Shown here one piece after another: positions 43,612-58,445 of a stretch of DNA of 64,000 nt. Numbering within the stretch: the stretch's first letter is position 1; each line of letters begins with the position of its first letter. The position numbers were made by a program, and so were the translations under genes. The DNA is from Pythium myriotylum (Eukaryota; Oomycota; Peronosporomycetes; Pythiales; Pythiaceae), in the NCBI GenBank assembly GCA_023091665.1, contig JALJCQ010000017.1:2294001-2358000 (forward strand), in the 5' to 3' direction. The notes under the pieces were generated by a model. That model was not told the origin of the DNA, made no database searches, and saw nothing but the letters and a program-made list of their open reading frames with translations.

Positions 43612-44776
43612 ACGCGATCGCCACCCGCACCACCGGCACAACACAAACCACCCCACAACAACTTCACCACACAACGCACACACCAGCACGAAATAGAACA
43701 AATACACACACTCACACACTACACCACAACAACTTTACCCATACCGTGCCAGCCTCGCCACGCACCAACCAACCACACTTATTTATTACGCGCTCGAAAT
43801 TTATTCACACCAACAACATATCCGCACCATACACCAACCACTACCCACTTTCGCCGATCCCAATCATCACTGCGACACTCTTGCAACACACTTGGATCAC
43901 CCAGAGAGCGCTCCGCCTCAACGCATTGAGACCAGGTCGTGAACCACGATCACAACTTGCATGCCAAGTCCAGTCCACACCAACCAAGCCCACCCAAGCC
44001 CACCCAAGCCCACCCAAGCCCACCCAGTCGCTGAGTCCTTCCGCTAACACCGACGCCCGACGCCGGTGTCAGCGTCCACTCCACCCCATGCCACAGCTAC
44101 TGTCACCACGTTGAGCCATGCCCACACGACCTCCAGTGTGCACACACGTGGTAACTTGGGATGGGATGGATCGAAGACACCCCTCGCAAAACCAAGACGT
44201 TCTCTTGACTTGACTGGAGACTCCCACCTCTACCCCACCCTCCACCGCGTGATGCTGCTTGCTAGCTTGTACCTTGGCCCGTTGACTTGTCATTGGTTGG
44301 GAGCAGCGTGGTTATAGCTATGGGTGAGGTTTGGTACGCTTTCAAGCACTAGGCAAGATACGAGATGCGAGATAGGCACAAAGGACTCGTATGCAAGACC
44401 GCAGTGCCGATGGGATTGCCCCGCGCTGTCCCGATCCCGATCTTTATCCCCGGCCCCCTCGTGAGATCTCCGTGACAAGAAGAGCGGTTCTGCTCGTCCC
44501 GTGACGGAAGACGACGAGGAGAGACCCCAGCGCAAGTGGCCTGGTGACATGGGGTTCGTTGTCAAATGAGTAAGACGTTTGGTGTTGTGTTTCGTTGTTT
44601 ATGAGTTGGTGATGGGGAGTTGGGCAGTTGGGACGCAGTAGATGGTCGAGGGCGTCGTGTGGCTCACGTGTGTAGTGGTGTGGGCGGCATTGGAGGCGCG
44701 TCGTGTTGAGAAGAGCGTGCAATGTGCGTAGTGGTGATAAAGCCGGGACGCAGGAGGTTTGCGTGGCAAAGGGAGA

Positions 44777-44848
44777 TGCCCCCAAGCAGGATCGAACTAC
44801 CGACCTTCCGCTTACTAAGCGGGTGCTCTACCACTGAGCTATAGGGGC
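44777..44848 (-). tRNA. tRNA-Thr(AGT), array copy 24
   Basis: Same 72-nt gene. Unit 1237 bp (4 copies). Confidence 0.97.
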
Positions 44849-46013
44849 ACGCGATCGCCACCCGCACCACCGGCACAACACAAACCACCCCACAACAACT
44901 TCACCACACAACGCACACACCAGCACGAAATAGAACAAATACACACACTCACACACTACACCACAACAACTTTACCCATACCGTGCCAGCCTCGCCACGC
45001 ACCAACCAACCACACTTATTTATTACGCGCTCGAAATTTATTCACACCAACAACATATCCGCACCATACACCAACCACTACCCACTTTCGCCGATCCCAA
45101 TCATCACTGCGACACTCTTGCAACACACTTGGATCACCCAGAGAGCGCTCCGCCTCAACGCATTGAGACCAGGTCGTGAACCACGATCACAACTTGCATG
45201 CCAAGTCCAGTCCACACCAACCAAGCCCACCCAAGCCCACCCAAGCCCACCCAAGCCCACCCAGTCGCTGAGTCCTTCCGCTAACACCGACGCCCGACGC
45301 CGGTGTCAGCGTCCACTCCACCCCATGCCACAGCTACTGTCACCACGTTGAGCCATGCCCACACGACCTCCAGTGTGCACACACGTGGTAACTTGGGATG
45401 GGATGGATCGAAGACACCCCTCGCAAAACCAAGACGTTCTCTTGACTTGACTGGAGACTCCCACCTCTACCCCACCCTCCACCGCGTGATGCTGCTTGCT
45501 AGCTTGTACCTTGGCCCGTTGACTTGTCATTGGTTGGGAGCAGCGTGGTTATAGCTATGGGTGAGGTTTGGTACGCTTTCAAGCACTAGGCAAGATACGA
45601 GATGCGAGATAGGCACAAAGGACTCGTATGCAAGACCGCAGTGCCGATGGGATTGCCCCGCGCTGTCCCGATCCCGATCTTTATCCCCGGCCCCCTCGTG
45701 AGATCTCCGTGACAAGAAGAGCGGTTCTGCTCGTCCCGTGACGGAAGACGACGAGGAGAGACCCCAGCGCAAGTGGCCTGGTGACATGGGGTTCGTTGTC
45801 AAATGAGTAAGACGTTTGGTGTTGTGTTTCGTTGTTTATGAGTTGGTGATGGGGAGTTGGGCAGTTGGGACGCAGTAGATGGTCGAGGGCGTCGTGTGGC
45901 TCACGTGTGTAGTGGTGTGGGCGGCATTGGAGGCGCGTCGTGTTGAGAAGAGCGTGCAATGTGCGTAGTGGTGATAAAGCCGGGACGCAGGAGGTTTGCG
46001 TGGCAAAGGGAGA

Positions 46014-46085
46014 TGCCCCCAAGCAGGATCGAACTACCGACCTTCCGCTTACTAAGCGGGTGCTCTACCACTGAGCTATAGGGGC
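46014..46085 (-). tRNA. tRNA-Thr(AGT), array copy 25
   Basis: Same 72-nt gene. Unit 1237 bp (4 copies). Confidence 0.97.
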
Positions 46086-47250
46086 ACGCGATCGCCACCC
46101 GCACCACCGGCACAACACAAACCACCCCACAACAACTTCACCACACAACGCACACACCAGCACGAAATAGAACAAATACACACACTCACACACTACACCA
46201 CAACAACTTTACCCATACCGTGCCAGCCTCGCCACGCACCAACCAACCACACTTATTTATTACGCGCTCGAAATTTATTCACACCAACAACATATCCGCA
46301 CCATACACCAACCACTACCCACTTTCGCCGATCCCAATCATCACTGCGACACTCTTGCAACACACTTGGATCACCCAGAGAGCGCTCCGCCTCAACGCAT
46401 TGAGACCAGGTCGTGAACCACGATCACAACTTGCATGCCAAGTCCAGTCCACACCAACCAAGCCCACCCAAGCCCACCCAAGCCCACCCAAGCCCACCCA
46501 GTCGCTGAGTCCTTCCGCTAACACCGACGCCCGACGCCGGTGTCAGCGTCCACTCCACCCCATGCCACAGCTACTGTCACCACGTTGAGCCATGCCCACA
46601 CGACCTCCAGTGTGCACACACGTGGTAACTTGGGATGGGATGGATCGAAGACACCCCTCGCAAAACCAAGACGTTCTCTTGACTTGACTGGAGACTCCCA
46701 CCTCTACCCCACCCTCCACCGCGTGATGCTGCTTGCTAGCTTGTACCTTGGCCCGTTGACTTGTCATTGGTTGGGAGCAGCGTGGTTATAGCTATGGGTG
46801 AGGTTTGGTACGCTTTCAAGCACTAGGCAAGATACGAGATGCGAGATAGGCACAAAGGACTCGTATGCAAGACCGCAGTGCCGATGGGATTGCCCCGCGC
46901 TGTCCCGATCCCGATCTTTATCCCCGGCCCCCTCGTGAGATCTCCGTGACAAGAAGAGCGGTTCTGCTCGTCCCGTGACGGAAGACGACGAGGAGAGACC
47001 CCAGCGCAAGTGGCCTGGTGACATGGGGTTCGTTGTCAAATGAGTAAGACGTTTGGTGTTGTGTTTCGTTGTTTATGAGTTGGTGATGGGGAGTTGGGCA
47101 GTTGGGACGCAGTAGATGGTCGAGGGCGTCGTGTGGCTCACGTGTGTAGTGGTGTGGGCGGCATTGGAGGCGCGTCGTGTTGAGAAGAGCGTGCAATGTG
47201 CGTAGTGGTGATAAAGCCGGGACGCAGGAGGTTTGCGTGGCAAAGGGATA

Positions 47251-47322
47251 TGCCCCCAAGCAGGATCGAACTACCGACCTTCCGCTTACTAAGCGGGTGC
47301 TCTACCACTGAGCTATAGGGGC
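47251..47322 (-). tRNA. tRNA-Thr(AGT), array copy 26
   Basis: Same 72-nt gene. A private g-to-t change at 47249 lies two bases past the tRNA 3' end, in the trailer. Unit 1237 bp (4 copies). Confidence 0.97.
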
Positions 47323-48487
47323 ACGCGATCGCCACCCGCACCACCGGCACAACACAAACCACCCCACAACAACTTCACCACACAACGCACACACCAGCAC
47401 GAAATAGAACAAATACACACACTCACACACTACACCACAACAACTTTACCCATACCGTGCCAGCCTCGCCACGCACCAACCAACCACACTTATTTATTAC
47501 GCGCTCGAAATTTATTCACACCAACAACATATCCGCACCATACACCAACCACTACCCACTTTCGCCGATCCCAATCATCACTGCGACACTCTTGCAACAC
47601 ACTTGGATCACCCAGAGAGCGCTCCGCCTCAACGCATTGAGACCAGGTCGTGAACCACGATCACAACTTGCATGCCAAGTCCAGTCCACACCAACCAAGC
47701 CCACCCAAGCCCACCCAAGCCCACCCAAGCCCACCCAGTCGCTGAGTCCTTCCGCTAACACCGACGCCCGACGCCGGTGTCAGCGTCCACTCCACCCCAT
47801 GCCACAGCTACTGTCACCACGTTGAGCCATGCCCACACGACCTCCAGTGTGCACACACGTGGTAACTTGGGATGGGATGGATCGAAGACACCCCTCGCAA
47901 AACCAAGACGTTCTCTTGACTTGACTGGAGACTCCCACCTCTACCCCACCCTCCACCGCGTGATGCTGCTTGCTAGCTTGTACCTTGGCCCGTTGACTTG
48001 TCATTGGTTGGGAGCAGCGTGGCTATAGCTATGGGTGAGGTTTGGTACGCTTTCAAGCACTAGGCAAGATACGAGATGCGAGATAGGCACAAAGGACTCG
48101 TATGCAAGACCGCAGTGCCGATGGGATTGCCCCGCGCTGTCCCGATCCCGATCTTTATCCCCGGCCCCCTCGTGAGATCTCCGTGACAAGAAGAGCGGTT
48201 CTGCTCGTCCCGTGACGGAAGACGACGAGGAGAGACCCCAGCGCAAGTGGCCTGGTGACATGGGGTTCGTTGTCAAATGAGTAAGACGTTTGGTGTTGTG
48301 TTTCGTTGTTTATGAGTTGGTGATGGGGAGTTGGGCAGTTGGGACGCAGTAGATGGTCGAGGGCGTCGTGTGGCTCACGTGTGTAGTGGTGTGGGCGGCA
48401 TTGGAGGCGCGTCGTGTTGAGAAGAGCGTGCAATGTGCGTAGTGGTGATAAAGCCGGGACGCAGGAGGTTTGCGTGGCAAAGGGAGA

Positions 48488-48559
48488 TGCCCCCAAGCAG
48501 GATCGAACTACCGACCTTCCGCTTACTAAGCGGGTGCTCTACCACTGAGCTATAGGGGC
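48488..48559 (-). tRNA. tRNA-Thr(AGT), array copy 27
   Basis: Same 72-nt gene. To its left the gtggCtatag variant (near 48023) replaces gtggttatag; unit 1227 bp (3 copies). Confidence 0.97.
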
Positions 48560-49714
48560 ACGCGATCGCCACCCGCACCACCGGCACAACACAAACCACC
48601 CCACAACAACTTCACCACACAACGCACACACCAGCACGAAATAGAACAAATACACACACTCACACACTACACCACAACAACTTTACCCATACCGTGCCAG
48701 CCTCGCCACGCACCAACCAACCACACTTATTTATTACGCGCTCGAAATTTATTCACACCAACAACATATCCGCACCATACACCAACCACTACCCACTTTC
48801 GCCGATCCCAATCATCACTGCGACACTCTTGCAACACACTTGGATCACCCAGAGAGCGCTCCGCCTCAACGCATTGAGACCAGGTCGTGAACCACGATCA
48901 CAACTTGCATGCCAAGTCCAGTCCACACCAACCAAGCCCACCCAAGCCCACCCAAGCCCACCCAGTCGCTGAGTCCTTCCGCTAACACCGACGCCCGACG
49001 CCGGTGTCAGCGTCCACTCCACCCCATGCCACAGCTACTGTCACCACGTTGAGCCATGCCCACACGACCTCCAGTGTGCACACACGTGGTAACTTGGGAT
49101 GGGATGGATCGAAGACACCCCTCGCAAAACCAAGACGTTCTCTTGACTTGACTGGAGACTCCCACCTCTACCCCACCCTCCACCGCGTGATGCTGCTTGC
49201 TAGCTTGTACCTTGGCCCGTTGACTTGTCATTGGTTGGGAGCAGCGTGGCTATAGCTATGGGTGAGGTTTGGTACGCTTTCAAGCACTAGGCAAGATACG
49301 AGATGCGAGATAGGCACAAAGGACTCGTATGCAAGACCGCAGTGCCGATGGGATTGCCCCGCGCTGTCCCGATCCCGATCTTTATCCCCGGCCCCCTCGT
49401 GAGATCTCCGTGACAAGAAGAGCGGTTCTGCTCGTCCCGTGACGGAAGACGACGAGGAGAGACCCCAGCGCAAGTGGCCTGGTGACATGGGGTTCGTTGT
49501 CAAATGAGTAAGACGTTTGGTGTTGTGTTTCGTTGTTTATGAGTTGGTGATGGGGAGTTGGGCAGTTGGGACGCAGTAGATGGTCGAGGGCGTCGTGTGG
49601 CTCACGTGTGTAGTGGTGTGGGCGGCATTGGAGGCGCGTCGTGTTGAGAAGAGCGTGCAATGTGCGTAGTGGTGATAAAGCCGGGACGCAGGAGGTTTGC
49701 GTGGCAAAGGGAGA

Positions 49715-49786
49715 TGCCCCCAAGCAGGATCGAACTACCGACCTTCCGCTTACTAAGCGGGTGCTCTACCACTGAGCTATAGGGGC
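49715..49786 (-). tRNA. tRNA-Thr(AGT), array copy 28
   Basis: Same 72-nt gene. Shares the gtggCtatag variant with copy 27, marking a local duplication or conversion; unit 1237 bp (4 copies). Confidence 0.97.
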
Positions 49787-50951
49787 ACGCGATCGCCACC
49801 CGCACCACCGGCACAACACAAACCACCCCACAACAACTTCACCACACAACGCACACACCAGCACGAAATAGAACAAATACACACACTCACACACTACACC
49901 ACAACAACTTTACCCATACCGTGCCAGCCTCGCCACGCACCAACCAACCACACTTATTTATTACGCGCTCGAAATTTATTCACACCAACAACATATCCGC
50001 ACCATACACCAACCACTACCCACTTTCGCCGATCCCAATCATCACTGCGACACTCTTGCAACACACTTGGATCACCCAGAGAGCGCTCCGCCTCAACGCA
50101 TTGAGACCAGGTCGTGAACCACGATCACAACTTGCATGCCAAGTCCAGTCCACACCAACCAAGCCCACCCAAGCCCACCCAAGCCCACCCAAGCCCACCC
50201 AGTCGCTGAGTCCTTCCGCTAACACCGACGCCCGACGCCGGTGTCAGCGTCCACTCCACCCCATGCCACAGCTACTGTCACCACGTTGAGCCATGCCCAC
50301 ACGACCTCCAGTGTGCACACACGTGGTAACTTGGGATGGGATGGATCGAAGACACCCCTCGCAAAACCAAGACGTTCTCTTGACTTGACTGGAGACTCCC
50401 ACCTCTACCCCACCCTCCACCGCGTGATGCTGCTTGCTAGCTTGTACCTTGGCCCGTTGACTTGTCATTGGTTGGGAGCAGCGTGGTTATAGCTATGGGT
50501 GAGGTTTGGTACGCTTTCAAGCACTAGGCAAGATACGAGATGCGAGATAGGCACAAAGGACTCGTATGCAAGACCGCAGTGCCGATGGGATTGCCCCGCG
50601 CTGTCCCGATCCCGATCTTTATCCCCGGCCCCCTCGTGAGATCTCCGTGACAAGAAGAGCGGTTCTGCTCGTCCCGTGACGGAAGACGACGAGGAGAGAC
50701 CCCAGCGCAAGTGGCCTGGTGACATGGGGTTCGTTGTCAAATGAGTAAGACGTTTGGTGTTGTGTTTCGTTGTTTATGAGTTGGTGATGGGGAGTTGGGC
50801 AGTTGGGACGCAGTAGATGGTCGAGGGCGTCGTGTGGCTCACGTGTGTAGTGGTGTGGGCGGCATTGGAGGCGCGTCGTGTTGAGAAGAGCGTGCAATGT
50901 GCGTAGTGGTGATAAAGCCGGGACGCAGGAGGTTTGCGTGGCAAAGGGAGA

Positions 50952-51023
50952 TGCCCCCAAGCAGGATCGAACTACCGACCTTCCGCTTACTAAGCGGGTG
51001 CTCTACCACTGAGCTATAGGGGC
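50952..51023 (-). tRNA. tRNA-Thr(AGT), array copy 29
   Basis: Same 72-nt gene. Unit 1237 bp (4 copies). Confidence 0.97.
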
Positions 51024-52188
51024 ACGCGATCGCCACCCGCACCACCGGCACAACACAAACCACCCCACAACAACTTCACCACACAACGCACACACCAGCA
51101 CGAAATAGAACAAATACACACACTCACACACTACACCACAACAACTTTACCCATACCGTGCCAGCCTCGCCACGCACCAACCAACCACACTTATTTATTA
51201 CGCGCTCGAAATTTATTCACACCAACAACATATCCGCACCATACACCAACCACTACCCACTTTCGCCGATCCCAATCATCACTGCGACACTCTTGCAACA
51301 CACTTGGATCACCCAGAGAGCGCTCCGCCTCAACGCATTGAGACCAGGTCGTGAACCACGATCACAACTTGCATGCCAAGTCCAGTCCACACCAACCAAG
51401 CCCACCCAAGCCCACCCAAGCCCACCCAAGCCCACCCAGTCGCTGAGTCCTTCCGCTAACACCGACGCCCGACGCCGGTGTCAGCGTCCACTCCACCCCA
51501 TGCCACAGCTACTGTCACCACGTTGAGCCATGCCCACACGACCTCCAGTGTGCACACACGTGGTAACTTGGGATGGGATGGATCGAAGACACCCCTCGCA
51601 AAACCAAGACGTTCTCTTGACTTGACTGGAGACTCCCACCTCTACCCCACCCTCCACCGCGTGATGCTGCTTGCTAGCTTGTACCTTGGCCCGTTGACTT
51701 GTCATTGGTTGGGAGCAGCGTGGTTATAGCTATGGGTGAGGTTTGGTACGCTTTCAAGCACTAGGCAAGATACGAGATGCGAGATAGGCACAAAGGACTC
51801 GTATGCAAGACCGCAGTGCCGATGGGATTGCCCCGCGCTGTCCCGATCCCGATCTTTATCCCCGGCCCCCTCGTGAGATCTCCGTGACAAGAAGAGCGGT
51901 TCTGCTCGTCCCGTGACGGAAGACGACGAGGAGAGACCCCAGCGCAAGTGGCCTGGTGACATGGGGTTCGTTGTCAAATGAGTAAGACGTTTGGTGTTGT
52001 GTTTCGTTGTTTATGAGTTGGTGATGGGGAGTTGGGCAGTTGGGACGCAGTAGATGGTCGAGGGCGTCGTGTGGCTCACGTGTGTAGTGGTGTGGGCGGC
52101 ATTGGAGGCGCGTCGTGTTGAGAAGAGCGTGCAATGTGCGTAGTGGTGATAAAGCCGGGACGCAGGAGGTTTGCGTGGCAAAGGGAGA

Positions 52189-52260
52189 TGCCCCCAAGCA
52201 GGATCGAACTACCGACCTTCCGCTTACTAAGCGGGTGCTCTACCACTGAGCTATAGGGGC
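52189..52260 (-). tRNA. tRNA-Thr(AGT), array copy 30
   Basis: Same 72-nt gene. Unit 1237 bp (4 copies). Confidence 0.97.
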
Positions 52261-53425
52261 ACGCGATCGCCACCCGCACCACCGGCACAACACAAACCAC
52301 CCCACAACAACTTCACCACACAACGCACACACCAGCACGAAATAGAACAAATACACACACTCACACACTACACCACAACAACTTTACCCATACCGTGCCA
52401 GCCTCGCCACGCACCAACCAACCACACTTATTTATTACGCGCTCGAAATTTATTCACACCAACAACATATCCGCACCATACACCAACCACTACCCACTTT
52501 CGCCGATCCCAATCATCACTGCGACACTCTTGCAACACACTTGGATCACCCAGAGAGCGCTCCGCCTCAACGCATTGAGACCAGGTCGTGAACCACGATC
52601 ACAACTTGCATGCCAAGTCCAGTCCACACCAACCAAGCCCACCCAAGCCCACCCAAGCCCACCCAAGCCCACCCAGTCGCTGAGTCCTTCCGCTAACACC
52701 GACGCCCGACGCCGGTGTCAGCGTCCACTCCACCCCATGCCACAGCTACTGTCACCACGTTGAGCCATGCCCACACGACCTCCAGTGTGCACACACGTGG
52801 TAACTTGGGATGGGATGGATCGAAGACACCCCTCGCAAAACCAAGACGTTCTCTTGACTTGACTGGAGACTCCCACCTCTACCCCACCCTCCACCGCGTG
52901 ATGCTGCTTGCTAGCTTGTACCTTGGCCCGTTGACTTGTCATTGGTTGGGAGCAGCGTGGTTATAGCTATGGGTGAGGTTTGGTACGCTTTCAAGCACTA
53001 GGCAAGATACGAGATGCGAGATAGGCACAAAGGACTCGTATGCAAGACCGCAGTGCCGATGGGATTGCCCCGCGCTGTCCCGATCCCGATCTTTATCCCC
53101 GGCCCCCTCGTGAGATCTCCGTGACAAGAAGAGCGGTTCTGCTCGTCCCGTGACGGAAGACGACGAGGAGAGACCCCAGCGCAAGTGGCCTGGTGACATG
53201 GGGTTCGTTGTCAAATGAGTAAGACGTTTGGTGTTGTGTTTCGTTGTTTATGAGTTGGTGATGGGGAGTTGGGCAGTTGGGACGCAGTAGATGGTCGAGG
53301 GCGTCGTGTGGCTCACGTGTGTAGTGGTGTGGGCGGCATTGGAGGCGCGTCGTGTTGAGAAGAGCGTGCAATGTGCGTAGTGGTGATAAAGCCGGGACGC
53401 AGGAGGTTTGCGTGGCAAAGGGAGA

Positions 53426-53497
53426 TGCCCCCAAGCAGGATCGAACTACCGACCTTCCGCTTACTAAGCGGGTGCTCTACCACTGAGCTATAGGGGC
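53426..53497 (-). tRNA. tRNA-Thr(AGT), array copy 31
   Basis: Same 72-nt gene. Unit 1227 bp (3 copies). Confidence 0.97.
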
Positions 53498-54652
53498 ACG
53501 CGATCGCCACCCGCACCACCGGCACAACACAAACCACCCCACAACAACTTCACCACACAACGCACACACCAGCACGAAATAGAACAAATACACACACTCA
53601 CACACTACACCACAACAACTTTACCCATACCGTGCCAGCCTCGCCACGCACCAACCAACCACACTTATTTATTACGCGCTCGAAATTTATTCACACCAAC
53701 AACATATCCGCACCATACACCAACCACTACCCACTTTCGCCGATCCCAATCATCACTGCGACACTCTTGCAACACACTTGGATCACCCAGAGAGCGCTCC
53801 GCCTCAACGCATTGAGACCAGGTCGTGAACCACGATCACAACTTGCATGCCAAGTCCAGTCCACACCAACCAAGCCCACCCAAGCCCACCCAAGCCCACC
53901 CAGTCGCTGAGTCCTTCCGCTAACACCGACGCCCGACGCCGGTGTCAGCGTCCACTCCACCCCATGCCACAGCTACTGTCACCACGTTGAGCCATGCCCA
54001 CACGACCTCCAGTGTGCACACACGTGGTAACTTGGGATGGGATGGATCGAAGACACCCCTCGCAAAACCAAGACGTTCTCTTGACTTGACTGGAGACTCC
54101 CACCTCTACCCCACCCTCCACCGCGTGATGCTGCTTGCTAGCTTGTACCTTGGCCCGTTGACTTGTCATTGGTTGGGAGCAGCGTGGTTATAGCTATGGG
54201 TGAGGTTTGGTACGCTTTCAAGCACTAGGCAAGATACGAGATGCGAGATAGGCACAAAGGACTCGTATGCAAGACCGCAGTGCCGATGGGATTGCCCCGC
54301 GCTGTCCCGATCCCGATCTTTATCCCCGGCCCCCTCGTGAGATCTCCGTGACAAGAAGAGCGGTTCTGCTCGTCCCGTGACGGAAGACGACGAGGAGAGA
54401 CCCCAGCGCAAGTGGCCTGGTGACATGGGGTTCGTTGTCAAATGAGTAAGACGTTTGGTGTTGTGTTTCGTTGTTTATGAGTTGGTGATGGGGAGTTGGG
54501 CAGTTGGGACGCAGTAGATGGTCGAGGGCGTCGTGTGGCTCACGTGTGTAGTGGTGTGGGCGGCATTGGAGGCGCGTCGTGTTGAGAAGAGCGTGCAATG
54601 TGCGTAGTGGTGATAAAGCCGGGACGCAGGAGGTTTGCGTGGCAAAGGGAGA

Positions 54653-54724
54653 TGCCCCCAAGCAGGATCGAACTACCGACCTTCCGCTTACTAAGCGGGT
54701 GCTCTACCACTGAGCTATAGGGGC
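54653..54724 (-). tRNA. tRNA-Thr(AGT), array copy 32
   Basis: Same 72-nt gene. Unit 1247 bp (5 copies). Confidence 0.97.
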
Positions 54725-55899
54725 ACGCGATCGCCACCCGCACCACCGGCACAACACAAACCACCCCACAACAACTTCACCACACAACGCACACACCAGC
54801 ACGAAATAGAACAAATACACACACTCACACACTACACCACAACAACTTTACCCATACCGTGCCAGCCTCGCCACGCACCAACCAACCACACTTATTTATT
54901 ACGCGCTCGAAATTTATTCACACCAACAACATATCCGCACCATACACCAACCACTACCCACTTTCGCCGATCCCAATCATCACTGCGACACTCTTGCAAC
55001 ACACTTGGATCACCCAGAGAGCGCTCCGCCTCAACGCATTGAGACCAGGTCGTGAACCACGATCACAACTTGCATGCCAAGTCCAGTCCACACCAACCAA
55101 GCCCACCCAAGCCCACCCAAGCCCACCCAAGCCCACCCAAGCCCACCCAGTCGCTGAGTCCTTCCGCTAACACCGACGCCCGACGCCGGTGTCAGCGTCC
55201 ACTCCACCCCATGCCACAGCTACTGTCACCACGTTGAGCCATGCCCACACGACCTCCAGTGTGCACACACGTGGTAACTTGGGATGGGATGGATCGAAGA
55301 CACCCCTCGCAAAACCAAGACGTTCTCTTGACTTGACTGGAGACTCCCACCTCTACCCCACCCTCCACCGCGTGATGCTGCTTGCTAGCTTGTACCTTGG
55401 CCCGTTGACTTGTCATTGGTTGGGAGCAGCGTGGTTATAGCTATGGGTGAGGTTTGGTACGCTTTCAAGCACTAGGCAAGATACGAGATGCGAGATAGGC
55501 ACAAAGGACTCGTATGCAAGACCGCAGTGCCGATGGGATTGCCCCGCGCTGTCCCGATCCCGATCTTTATCCCCGGCCCCCTCGTGAGATCTCCGTGACA
55601 AGAAGAGCGGTTCTGCTCGTCCCGTGACGGAAGACGACGAGGAGAGACCCCAGCGCAAGTGGCCTGGTGACATGGGGTTCGTTGTCAAATGAGTAAGACG
55701 TTTGGTGTTGTGTTTCGTTGTTTATGAGTTGGTGATGGGGAGTTGGGCAGTTGGGACGCAGTAGATGGTCGAGGGCGTCGTGTGGCTCACGTGTGTAGTG
55801 GTGTGGGCGGCATTGGAGGCGCGTCGTGTTGAGAAGAGCGTGCAATGTGCGTAGTGGTGATAAAGCCGGGACGCAGGAGGTTTGCGTGGCAAAGGGAGA

Positions 55900-55971
55900 T
55901 GCCCCCAAGCAGGATCGAACTACCGACCTTCCGCTTACTAAGCGGGTGCTCTACCACTGAGCTATAGGGGC
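55900..55971 (-). tRNA. tRNA-Thr(AGT), array copy 33
   Basis: Same 72-nt gene. Unit 1227 bp (3 copies). Confidence 0.97.
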
Positions 55972-57126
55972 ACGCGATCGCCACCCGCACCACCGGCACA
56001 ACACAAACCACCCCACAACAACTTCACCACACAACGCACACACCAGCACGAAATAGAACAAATACACACACTCACACACTACACCACAACAACTTTACCC
56101 ATACCGTGCCAGCCTCGCCACGCACCAACCAACCACACTTATTTATTACGCGCTCGAAATTTATTCACACCAACAACATATCCGCACCATACACCAACCA
56201 CTACCCACTTTCGCCGATCCCAATCATCACTGCGACACTCTTGCAACACACTTGGATCACCCAGAGAGCGCTCCGCCTCAACGCATTGAGACCAGGTCGT
56301 GAACCACGATCACAACTTGCATGCCAAGTCCAGTCCACACCAACCAAGCCCACCCAAGCCCACCCAAGCCCACCCAGTCGCTGAGTCCTTCCGCTAACAC
56401 CGACGCCCGACGCCGGTGTCAGCGTCCACTCCACCCCATGCCACAGCTACTGTCACCACGTTGAGCCATGCCCACACGACCTCCAGTGTGCACACACGTG
56501 GTAACTTGGGATGGGATGGATCGAAGACACCCCTCGCAAAACCAAGACGTTCTCTTGACTTGACTGGAGACTCCCACCTCTACCCCACCCTCCACCGCGT
56601 GATGCTGCTTGCTAGCTTGTACCTTGGCCCGTTGACTTGTCATTGGTTGGGAGCAGCGTGGTTATAGCTATGGGTGAGGTTTGGTACGCTTTCAAGCACT
56701 AGGCAAGATACGAGATGCGAGATAGGCACAAAGGACTCGTATGCAAGACCGCAGTGCCGATGGGATTGCCCCGCGCTGTCCCGATCCCGATCTTTATCCC
56801 CGGCCCCCTCGTGAGATCTCCGTGACAAGAAGAGCGGTTCTGCTCGTCCCGTGACGGAAGACGACGAGGAGAGACCCCAGCGCAAGTGGCCTGGTGACAT
56901 GGGGTTCGTTGTCAAATGAGTAAGACGTTTGGTGTTGTGTTTCGTTGTTTATGAGTTGGTGATGGGGAGTTGGGCAGTTGGGACGCAGTAGATGGTCGAG
57001 GGCGTCGTGTGGCTCACGTGTGTAGTGGTGTGGGCGGCATTGGAGGCGCGTCGTGTTGAGAAGAGCGTGCAATGTGCGTAGTGGTGATAAAGCCGGGACG
57101 CAGGAGGTTTGCGTGGCAAAGGGAGA

Positions 57127-57198
57127 TGCCCCCAAGCAGGATCGAACTACCGACCTTCCGCTTACTAAGCGGGTGCTCTACCACTGAGCTATAGGGGC
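57127..57198 (-). tRNA. tRNA-Thr(AGT), array copy 34
   Basis: Same 72-nt gene. cattgTgacc variant, unit 1247 bp (5 copies). Confidence 0.97.
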
Positions 57199-58373
57199 AC
57201 GCGATCGCCACCCGCACCACCGGCACAACACAAACCACCCCACAACAACTTCACCACACAACGCACACACCAGCACGAAATAGAACAAATACACACACTC
57301 ACACACTACACCACAACAACTTTACCCATACCGTGCCAGCCTCGCCACGCACCAACCAACCACACTTATTTATTACGCGCTCGAAATTTATTCACACCAA
57401 CAACATATCCGCACCATACACCAACCACTACCCACTTTCGCCGATCCCAATCATCACTGCGACACTCTTGCAACACACTTGGATCACCCAGAGAGCGCTC
57501 CGCCTCAACGCATTGTGACCAGGTCGTGAACCACGATCACAACTTGCATGCCAAGTCCAGTCCACACCAACCAAGCCCACCCAAGCCCACCCAAGCCCAC
57601 CCAAGCCCACCCAAGCCCACCCAGTCGCTGAGTCCTTCCGCTAACACCGACGCCCGACGCCGGTGTCAGCGTCCACTCCACCCCATGCCACAGCTACTGT
57701 CACCACGTTGAGCCATGCCCACACGACCTCCAGTGTGCACACACGTGGTAACTTGGGATGGGATGGATCGAAGACACCCCTCGCAAAACCAAGACGTTCT
57801 CTTGACTTGACTGGAGACTCCCACCTCTACCCCACCCTCCACCGCGTGATGCTGCTTGCTAGCTTGTACCTTGGCCCGTTGACTTGTCATTGGTTGGGAG
57901 CAGCGTGGTTATAGCTATGGGTGAGGTTTGGTACGCTTTCAAGCACTAGGCAAGATACGAGATGCGAGATAGGCACAAAGGACTCGTATGCAAGACCGCA
58001 GTGCCGATGGGATTGCCCCGCGCTGTCCCGATCCCGATCTTTATCCCCGGCCCCCTCGTGAGATCTCCGTGACAAGAAGAGCGGTTCTGCTCGTCCCGTG
58101 ACGGAAGACGACGAGGAGAGACCCCAGCGCAAGTGGCCTGGTGACATGGGGTTCGTTGTCAAATGAGTAAGACGTTTGGTGTTGTGTTTCGTTGTTTATG
58201 AGTTGGTGATGGGGAGTTGGGCAGTTGGGACGCAGTAGATGGTCGAGGGCGTCGTGTGGCTCACGTGTGTAGTGGTGTGGGCGGCATTGGAGGCGCGTCG
58301 TGTTGAGAAGAGCGTGCAATGTGCGTAGTGGTGATAAAGCCGGGACGCAGGAGGTTTGCGTGGCAAAGGGAGA

Positions 58374-58445
58374 TGCCCCCAAGCAGGATCGAACTACCGA
58401 CCTTCCGCTTACTAAGCGGGTGCTCTACCACTGAGCTATAGGGGC
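58374..58445 (-). tRNA. tRNA-Thr(AGT), array copy 35
   Basis: Same 72-nt gene. cattgTgacc variant, unit 1227 bp (3 copies). Confidence 0.97.
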